Positions 1-4,934 of a DNA stretch of 7,212 bases are shown here, in pieces. The notes beneath the pieces were generated by a model. The model was given only the letters and a program-made list of their open reading frames with translations, did no database searches and was not told the origin of the DNA. Made by a program: the position numbers and the translations under genes. The stretch is from Acidimicrobiia bacterium (GTDB taxonomy: Bacteria > Actinomycetota > Acidimicrobiia > Acidimicrobiales > Ilumatobacteraceae): NCBI GenBank assembly GCA_013821025.1, contig JACDHN010000139.1, positions 1-7,212 of the forward strand. Reading direction: 5' to 3'. Within the stretch, counting starts at the first letter, position 1. Every line of letters begins with the position of its first letter.

Positions 1-531
1 GTGCTCGAAGGCCGTCAGGTGTTCCCGAACCTCGATGTCGAGGAGAACCTTCGGACCGGCGCCTACACACGACGGGGAGGTGCGGCGATCAGTGAAGACT
101 TGGAGCGCGTGTTCGAACGCTTCCCCCTGCTGGCGAAGCGAAGGAAGCAGGCCGCCGGCTACCTGTCGGGTGGTGAGCAGCAGATGCTCGCCATCGGGAG
201 GGCGCTGATGGCGGCGCCTCGCGTCCTGTTGCTCGACGAGCCGAGTCTCGGTCTCGCTCCCAGGTTGGTGGAGGAGATCGGAGCCGTCATCAGCGCCATC
301 AACGCCGACGGCACGGCGGTGTTGTTGGTGGAGCAGAACGCCACGATGGCCCTCGGCATCGCCCAGCACGGCTACGTGCTCGAGACCGGGCGCGTCGTCA
401 TGGACGCACCGGCCGAGAAGCTGCTGCGCGACGAGGACATCCGTGAGTTCTACCTCGGGGTCCACGGCAGTGCCCGCACCGACTATCGGGATGTCAAGCA
501 CTACCGACGCAAGAAGCGGTGGCTCTCGTGA
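1..531 (+). CDS. livF: Branched-chain amino acid-type ABC transporter ATP-binding protein (LivF family), 5' end outside window
   Basis: This is the C-terminal two thirds of a LivF-family cytoplasmic ATPase, which powers a hydrophobic amino acid-type (HAAT) importer together with LivG. The first codon is GTG, but the reading starts in the middle of the family's conserved EGRQVFPNLDVEENL stretch, so about 90 residues including Walker A should lie left of the window; I treat it as partial. In residue numbers from base 1, the ABC signature LSGGEQ is at 55-60, Walker B RVLLLDE at 74-80 and the D-loop SLGLAP at 82-87. The H-loop position holds Gln112 in LLVEQN, which is normal for LivF. The basic tail after YLGV (YRDVKHYRRKKRW) is, from memory, typical of the LivF subtype encoded beside AMP-dependent acyl-CoA ligases rather than of classical leucine uptake. 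The substrate is therefore open and may be an organic acid. The stop overlaps the livG start. Confidence 0.93.
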   Translation: MLEGRQVFPNLDVEENLRTGAYTRRGGAAISEDLERVFERFPLLAKRRKQAAGYLSGGEQQMLAIGRALMAAPRVLLLDEPSLGLAPRLVEEIGAVISAINADGTAVLLVEQNATMALGIAQHGYVLETGRVVMDAPAEKLLRDEDIREFYLGVHGSARTDYRDVKHYRRKKRWLS

Positions 532-1310
532 CAGTCGACCCGATCCTCGCCGTGAGCGGTCTGCGCCTGACGTTCAAGGGCGTCACGGCGATCGACGATG
601 TCAGCTTCGCCGTGCAGCCGGGCGAGATGTTCGCCATCATCGGGCCGAACGGCGCCGGGAAGACGTCGGTGTTCAACTGCATCAGCGGCGTGTACCGACC
701 CCACAGCGGTTCGATCCACTTCGACGGCGTGGACATCACGGGCATGAGGCCCAACAAGGTGGCATCGAAGGGAGTTGTGCGCACGTTCCAGAACGTGGAG
801 GTGTTCCCCACCATGACGGTGGTCGATAACCTCCTGCTCGGTCGATACCATCACATGAGGACCGGGCTCGTCAGCGGAGCCATTTGGGCCGGACGCGCCG
901 TGCGCGAGGAGGTCTCCAACCGGGTGAAGGTCGAGGAGATCATCGACTTCCTCGAGATCCAACCGATCCGCCACGCAGTGGTCGGCGCCCTTCCCCACGG
1001 GTTGCAGAAACGGGTGGAGCTGGGCAGGGCCCTCGCCATGGAGCCGCGCGTGTTGCTGCTCGACGAGCCGGTGGCCGGCATGAACCAGGAAGAGACCGAG
1101 GACACCGTGCGCTTCGTCCTCGACGTCAACGAGGAGCTCGGCGTCACGGTCGTGCTCGTCGAGCACGACATGGGAGTGGTCATGGACATCTCCGACCGGG
1201 TATGCGTGCTCGACTTCGGGCGCGTCATCGCCACCGGCGAACCCACAGCTGTGGCGACCGACCCGGCGGTCGTCGAGGCCTACCTCGGCGTCGCCAACTC
1301 GACGCCATGA
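528..1310 (+). CDS. livG: Branched-chain amino acid-type ABC transporter ATP-binding protein (LivG family)
   Basis: This is the second ATPase of the HAAT importer, acting in the cytoplasm as partner of the LivF-type subunit. The chosen start is GTG 528, which forms a 4-base GTGA overlap with the livF stop; an in-frame GTG at 519 would add three residues, and neither has a strong ribosome site. Counting from 528 (260 residues), Walker A GPNGAGKT is at 39-46, the Q-loop glutamine at 88 and Walker B VLLLDE at 175-180. The H-loop is His213 in VEHDMG. The ABC signature at 155-160 is LPHGLQ instead of LSGGQ, followed by KRVELGRALA; this LivG variant goes with the acyl-CoA-ligase-associated subtype. 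The length is normal for LivG and all catalytic motifs are intact. The order F then G is the reverse of the textbook livGF order. Specificity cannot be read from ATPases alone. Confidence 0.94.
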   Translation: MTVDPILAVSGLRLTFKGVTAIDDVSFAVQPGEMFAIIGPNGAGKTSVFNCISGVYRPHSGSIHFDGVDITGMRPNKVASKGVVRTFQNVEVFPTMTVVDNLLLGRYHHMRTGLVSGAIWAGRAVREEVSNRVKVEEIIDFLEIQPIRHAVVGALPHGLQKRVELGRALAMEPRVLLLDEPVAGMNQEETEDTVRFVLDVNEELGVTVVLVEHDMGVVMDISDRVCVLDFGRVIATGEPTAVATDPAVVEAYLGVANSTP

Positions 1311-1347
1311 CATGTCGGCCCACCGCACCGGTGCTGAACCATCAACG

Positions 1348-1353
1348 AAGGAG
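1348..1353 (+). promoter_or_regulatory. Ribosome binding site AAGGAG of the VOC gene
   Basis: AAGGAG lies nine bases before ATG 1363. It is the clearest Shine-Dalgarno sequence in the left block, and it decides the start of the VOC gene against the longer in-frame reading from 1312, which would put this site inside the coding region. Confidence 0.8.
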
Positions 1354-1362
1354 ATCCTGACA

Positions 1363-1881
1363 ATGACCGTCACGAACCAGGCCGTGGGCCTGCACCACGT
1401 CGCCTACGCCTGCAAGGACGTCGAGGCTACGCACCACTTCTACGAGGATCTGATGGGCTTCGAGCTGGTCCACACCGAGATCGAGCAGTTCGACCGCGGC
1501 GGATATTTCCGACACATGTTCTACGACGTCGGCGACGGCACGTGCATCGCCTTCTTCGACCTTCACGGGGTCGGTGAGAAGACCGATTGGAACAGCGCCA
1601 TCTCCAAGGGCAACGGGCTACCGGTGTGGGTGAACCACATCGCCTTCAAGGCCACCGAGGAACGCCAGGACGAGGTGAAACAACGGATGACCGCTGACGG
1701 CGTGGCTCCCCTGATGGAGGTGGACCACGGCTGGTGCCACTCGCTCTACTACGTCGATCCCAATGGGATCATGGTCGAGTTCTGCCGGGACACGCCCGGC
1801 TTCGTCCCCGACCCGACCGTCGCCCGTGAACTGCTCACCGCCCCCGAGCCGCGCGCCACGCCGGCGACTGCCACGGAATGA
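1363..1881 (+). CDS. Single-domain VOC (glyoxalase/extradiol dioxygenase fold) metalloprotein
   Basis: This 172-residue protein of the vicinal-oxygen-chelate superfamily has two beta-alpha-beta-beta-beta repeats, roughly residues 8-70 and 88-142. The start is ATG 1363, nine bases after AAGGAG. Likely metal ligands sit at the usual strand positions: His12 in LHHVAY, His92 in VNHIAF and Glu139 in MVEFC, with Asp66 in the CIAFFDL strand as a possible fourth. The DPNG turn at 132-135 before the last strand is a family hallmark. Such proteins can be lyases, isomerases, epimerases or ring-cleaving dioxygenases. With only one module it is not a standard two-domain extradiol dioxygenase, and the reaction cannot be assigned. 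It follows livG by 52 bases and its stop overlaps the start of the SnoaL-like gene (ATGA, 1878-1881), so the two are probably translationally coupled and work in the same small-molecule pathway. Confidence 0.88.
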   Translation: MTVTNQAVGLHHVAYACKDVEATHHFYEDLMGFELVHTEIEQFDRGGYFRHMFYDVGDGTCIAFFDLHGVGEKTDWNSAISKGNGLPVWVNHIAFKATEERQDEVKQRMTADGVAPLMEVDHGWCHSLYYVDPNGIMVEFCRDTPGFVPDPTVARELLTAPEPRATPATATE

Positions 1882-2273
1882 CCGGCACGATCGCCACCGA
1901 GGTGGCCGACCGGCTCTTCGGGGCCATCGAGGCCGGCGACCTCGACGCCATCCGCGCCCTGTACTCACCCGACGTGGTGGTGTGGCACAACGTCGACCAG
2001 CAGGTGGAGGATCGCGACGCCAACCTGGCGACGCTCGGTTGGGTCATCCACAACTTGCCCGGATTTCGGTACACGGAGATCCGGCGGCAGGCTTCGGACA
2101 CCGGGTTCGTGCAGCAGCACGTGGTGACGGCCACGAACCGGGCCGGGCGCAACGTTGCAGTCCCGGCATGCATCGTGGCGACCGTGCAAGACGGCCTGAT
2201 CATTCGGATCGACGAGTACCTCGACTCTGTCGGCGTCGCCACACTGAGTGAACGAGGATCCACGAAGTCGTGA
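1878..2273 (+). CDS. NTF2-like / SnoaL-like domain protein
   Basis: This 131-residue protein has the alpha+beta cone pattern of the NTF2/SnoaL superfamily. An N-terminal helix (about 5-28, with the typical AIEAGDLDAIRALYSPDV) is followed by strands DVVVWHN at 31-37, then a middle helix around 48-60. The final strands end in VQDGLIIRIDEYLDS at about 103-117. The superfamily includes ketosteroid isomerase, polyketide cyclases, dehydratases and non-enzymatic binding proteins; candidate acid/base residues in the cone are Asp31, His37 and Asp112. The start overlaps the VOC stop by four bases and no separate ribosome site is visible, so coupling to the VOC gene is likely. The closeness suggests both act on the same, possibly cyclic, metabolite, but that is inference. 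The 33 bases after the stop hold the promoter candidate of the next gene. Confidence 0.82.
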   Translation: MTGTIATEVADRLFGAIEAGDLDAIRALYSPDVVVWHNVDQQVEDRDANLATLGWVIHNLPGFRYTEIRRQASDTGFVQQHVVTATNRAGRNVAVPACIVATVQDGLIIRIDEYLDSVGVATLSERGSTKS

Positions 2274-2306
2274 CGGGATCGGACGGCAGCGGGGTACGTT
2301 GCAGTC
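2270..2306 (+). promoter_or_regulatory. Candidate leaderless promoter of the tandem-SIS gene
   Basis: A TANNNT-type -10 box, TACGTT at 2295-2300, is followed by six bases and then ATG 2307, so transcription would begin at or next to the A of the start codon. A weak -35-like GTGACG at 2270-2275 (four of six matches to TTGACA, 19-base spacer) overlaps the stop of the SnoaL-like gene. The region has no convincing Shine-Dalgarno sequence; GCGGGG at 2290-2294 is about 12 bases away. Leaderless mRNAs with this spacing are common in Actinobacteria. If real, the SIS gene is a separate transcription unit from the transport operon. Confidence 0.45.
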
Positions 2307-3323
2307 ATGGCGATGGGTGCCCCAGCGTTGGTGTCGGCGGCGATCGACCTCGCCGGCGCATTCGATCGCGGGGGGCGGTTGCTCGTCACAGGTGAGGGTC
2401 GGGCACTGGCCGATGCTCGTCATGTCGCCGTCGAGTTCCTCCACCCTGTGATCGTCGGCAAGCGCGCCCTGCCCGCAGCGGTCGGCGACCACCGGGCCGG
2501 GCCTGATGACATCGTGATGGCCATCGGGTACGGCGGGTCGAGCATCACCGGCCCGGTCGACATCGCCATCGCCGACCATCCGGTGCCAGATGCCCGGCAC
2601 GTCATCGAGCTGCCTGCGGATGATCCGTTCGCCGCCAAGGAGGCGGCTCTGGTGTCGTATCACGTGATGTGGGAGCTCGTGCACCTGTTCCTCGACGAGA
2701 CCGTCACCGACGGCGGCGGCGCTGGAGGCCTCGACGCCCTCTACCCGATGATCTACAAGAGCGGGTCGGGGTCTGACGGCATGGTCGCAGCGGCTACGGC
2801 ATCGACCGAGCAGAAGCTCGCCGAGACTGCCAGCCTCCGCGCCAGCTCGTTGGCCGACAACGAGACGCAGATCGCGGCAGCAGCCGGTGTGCTCACTGCC
2901 GCCCCCACCGTGTTCACCTTCGGTAACGGCGGAAGCGCCACGGATGCTGCCGACTTGGCGTGGGCGCTGGGGCCGAAGGGATGGGCGCTCAGCGATGACG
3001 TGGCGACCGTGACCGCACTCGCCAACGACGTCAGCTTCGACGTCGTCTTTGCCCGCCAACTCGCCACGCTCGCCAGGCCCGGCGATGCGGTGGTGGCACT
3101 CTCGACGAGCGGCACTTCGACGAACGTCACTGCCGGGGTGCGCGAGGCGCAGCGCCTCGGATTGGCCACGATCGGGCTTGCCGGCTATGACGGCGGGGAG
3201 ATGGCATCGGCCGGACTGGACGCCTGCTGCGTGGTGCGGTCGAACTCGGTGCACCGCATCCAGGAGTCGTACGTGACGCTGTACGACGAGATGGTGCGTC
3301 GTGCCGGGCTGCCGCAACGATGA
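2307..3323 (+). CDS. Tandem SIS-domain protein (two fused, complementary GmhA-like halves)
   Basis: This 338-residue cytoplasmic protein is built from two phosphosugar-isomerase (SIS) units. The C-terminal half (about 165-338) is clearly like GmhA/DiaA: FGNGGSATDAADLAWAL at 205-221, TALANDVSFD at 236-245, phosphate loop STSGTS at 266-271, then LAGYDGGEMA and RIQES. The N-terminal half (about 8-131) follows the same order in degenerate form: GRLLVTGEGRALADARHVAVEF at 23-44, a GYGGSS loop at 74-79, and a final helix with SYHVMWELVH at 117-126. Aligned by eye to E. coli GmhA, the N-half keeps His39 (H61), Glu43 (E65) and His119 (H180) but lost GNGGS. The C-half keeps both phosphate loops and Gln319 (Q172) but has Asp216, Ala220 and Asp327 at those three sites. 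A single-chain composite active site, or a binding-only role, is inferred. The start is ATG 2307, with ATG 2313 possible. SIS proteins of this kind may accompany actinobacterial hydrogenase genes, and hypF lies nearby. Confidence 0.85.
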   Translation: MAMGAPALVSAAIDLAGAFDRGGRLLVTGEGRALADARHVAVEFLHPVIVGKRALPAAVGDHRAGPDDIVMAIGYGGSSITGPVDIAIADHPVPDARHVIELPADDPFAAKEAALVSYHVMWELVHLFLDETVTDGGGAGGLDALYPMIYKSGSGSDGMVAAATASTEQKLAETASLRASSLADNETQIAAAAGVLTAAPTVFTFGNGGSATDAADLAWALGPKGWALSDDVATVTALANDVSFDVVFARQLATLARPGDAVVALSTSGTSTNVTAGVREAQRLGLATIGLAGYDGGEMASAGLDACCVVRSNSVHRIQESYVTLYDEMVRRAGLPQR

Positions 3324-3363
3324 CGATGACGCGATGCGGCAGCGTCGGCACGAGCCCCAGGCT

Positions 3364-3639
3364 CTAGTCCCAGTAGTACCAGCCGGCGGCAACAACGGCG
3401 GCGCCGTAGACGGTGGCCGTGTTGTTGCACCAACCGCGGCGGGGGTCATACCAGGCGTAGCGGCTCGAGCACGACGACCGCATGTTGCTATAGAAGTTGC
3501 TGTCGCAGCGCAGCCGCCCATACTGGCTGTTCCCGTACGGCTTGCGCGCGTAACAGTCGTCATGGCGGTGGCAGGAGTCGTGGAAGTTCCAGAACGGCCC
3601 TGAGTCCGGGGCGTTCGTGCAGGCGTCGCCGTGAGGCAC
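3364..3639 (-). pseudogene. Prokaryotic-type phospholipase A2 domain, 5'-truncated remnant
   Basis: The minus-strand reading (GTG 3639 to TAG 3364, 91 residues) matches the core of secreted bacterial phospholipase A2, which hydrolyses the sn-2 ester of phospholipids using Ca2+. Compared from memory with the Streptomyces violaceoruber enzyme, it has a Ca2+ ligand Asp5 before Cys7 (GDACTNAPD), the catalytic His26-Asp27 pair in CHRHDDCY and Asp46 in the CDSNFY helix. A Cys-rich C-terminal part completes the domain. Six cysteines (7, 23, 29, 45, 57, 71) would allow three disulfides, one more than in the Streptomyces protein; the extra pair is probably Cys29-Cys45. The roughly 40 N-terminal residues (two helices) and the signal peptide are missing. 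In-frame TGA at 3651-3649 closes the frame upstream, no minus-strand frame beyond it resembles the missing part, and the MFS gene begins there. It is probably broken; a cytoplasmic disulfide-rich enzyme would be unlikely to work. Confidence 0.72.
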
Positions 3640-3650
3640 TCGACGAGTTC

Positions 3651-4934
3651 ATGCCGATCTTCCCGGTCTATGCGCTGTTGTTCGCCGAGAACGGGTTGAG
3701 CACGGCGCAGATCTCATCGCTCCTCGTTCTTTGGTCGGTTGTGACTCTCGCCTTCGAGGTGCCGTCCGGGGCTTGGGCCGACACGGTCCCGCGACGGCTG
3801 CTGCTCTGTCTGTCGTCTGTCGCCTACGGCGCGGCGTTCGCCACCTGGGTGCTCGTCCCGACGTTCTCCGGGTTCGCCACCGGTTTCGTGTTGTGGGGGC
3901 TGTCCAGCGCCCTGTCGTCTGGCACGTTCCAAGCGCTCGCTTACGACGAGCTCGTCGCCGTCGGTGCCCGCCACCAGTACGCCCGCGTCATCGGCATCGG
4001 GACTTCCGCCGCCCTGGCGGCGATGGCACTGGCAACGTTGCTTGCCGCGCCGCTCGTCGCTGTGGGCGGCTACGTGCTCGCCGGCTGGGTGAGCGTGGCA
4101 GTGTGCGCCGCCCAGTTCGTCGTTGCCCGCTCACTCCCCGCCACACCGCCGACCGTCTCGGCACAGGACGTGGACCAGGCCGGGGACTCGGAGATCGGCT
4201 CGTTGCCAGAACTCGGGTCCGGGCGGGTCGCAGTGCGGTTGCGGGCGACCGGGTTCCTGCCGCGCTATCTGCAGGCGCTGCGGGCCGGGACCCGTGAGGC
4301 GATCCGCAGCCGGGTCGTTCGCGGTGGTGTGCTGGCCAGTGCCGTGCTGATGGGACTGCTGGCGTTCGACGAGTACTTCGGGCTCATGCTCGGCGAGCAG
4401 GGCGTCGGCCCGGTGGCTGTCCCCCTCCTGCTCACGGCTGTGTCCCTTGGCCAGGCAATCGGAGGTCTGCTCGCCGATCGAGCCGCTCGATGGAGCAACG
4501 CCGTGATCGGCTGGATCGTTGCCGCTGCCGGCTCGTGTATCGCCGCTGGGGTGCTGAGCGCCCATCCGGCGGGGATCGTGATGGTGGCACTCGGGTACGG
4601 GGCGCTCCAACTGACGATCATCGTCGCCGACGCCCGGCTTCAGGACGGCATCGCCTTGGGTGCGCGGGCGACCGTGACGTCGGTTGCGGGCCTACTCTCG
4701 GAGTTGGTTGCGGTGACCGTCTACGCCGGCTTCGCCGGCGGTGCTGCAGCCATGAGCATCTCCGTCATGGTGGCGATCCTCGCCGGGCTGGTGGTGCTGC
4801 TGGGCCCGGCGGTTGCGCGGTGGTTGCCGCCGGCCGACGTCGAGGCCGCGCCGGCGATCGCTGGTCCTTCCATCGAGGCACATCACCCACCGACTTGGTC
4901 AGACGTCTCCAGCACCCGTCCGCCGCGGCTCTGA
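3651..4934 (+). CDS. MFS transporter, probably missing the start of TM1
   Basis: This is a 427-residue major facilitator superfamily membrane protein. It has about twelve hydrophobic segments, six (about 1-160) before a charged cytoplasmic loop (160-222) and six after (about 224-390). The motif A-like EVPSGAWADTVPRR lies at 36-49 between TM2 and TM3, with Asp44 and Arg48/49. ATG 3651 is the first usable start, but it falls inside TM1: homologous-looking sequence (ALDEF then MPIFPVYALLFAENGLS) continues in frame back to about 3636, then turns into an arginine-rich run. I found no in-frame ATG or GTG back to about 3540 and no good ribosome site. The gene thus seems to have lost its first 15-25 codons and its promoter where it meets the phospholipase remnant. 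The C-terminal tail (391-427) is non-membrane. The substrate is unknown; this EVPSGAWAD type is a generic efflux-like branch. The 3' end overlaps hypF by 36 bases, convergent. Confidence 0.8.
   Translation: MPIFPVYALLFAENGLSTAQISSLLVLWSVVTLAFEVPSGAWADTVPRRLLLCLSSVAYGAAFATWVLVPTFSGFATGFVLWGLSSALSSGTFQALAYDELVAVGARHQYARVIGIGTSAALAAMALATLLAAPLVAVGGYVLAGWVSVAVCAAQFVVARSLPATPPTVSAQDVDQAGDSEIGSLPELGSGRVAVRLRATGFLPRYLQALRAGTREAIRSRVVRGGVLASAVLMGLLAFDEYFGLMLGEQGVGPVAVPLLLTAVSLGQAIGGLLADRAARWSNAVIGWIVAAAGSCIAAGVLSAHPAGIVMVALGYGALQLTIIVADARLQDGIALGARATVTSVAGLLSELVAVTVYAGFAGGAAAMSISVMVAILAGLVVLLGPAVARWLPPADVEAAPAIAGPSIEAHHPPTWSDVSSTRPPRL

Noticed and set aside
1312..1362. A longer start for the VOC protein at ATG 1312
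   Set aside because: It would place the AAGGAG site inside the gene and add 17 residues with no fold role; ATG 1363 is ideally spaced from that site.
501..1373. A 290-codon minus-strand open frame opposite livG
   Set aside because: It mirrors livG almost exactly and its His/Asp/Val-rich translation has no family motif; it is a codon-bias artefact.
3324..3364. Two small hairpins (stem 3328-3332 with 3342-3346; stem 3352-3356 with 3360-3364) as a terminator after the SIS gene
   Set aside because: The stems are only five base pairs, with no T-run on either strand, which is expected by chance at this GC content.
1965..3563. A 532-codon open frame on the minus strand across the SnoaL-like, SIS and phospholipase regions
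   Set aside because: It lies antisense to well-supported genes, has arginine/histidine/glycine-rich composition typical of GC-rich shadow frames, shows no recognisable motif, and crosses three unrelated genes.
4727..4741. Inverted repeat GCCGGC-TTC-GCCGGC
   Set aside because: It lies inside the MFS coding region and encodes an Ala-Gly-Phe-Ala-Gly membrane stretch; codon bias explains it.
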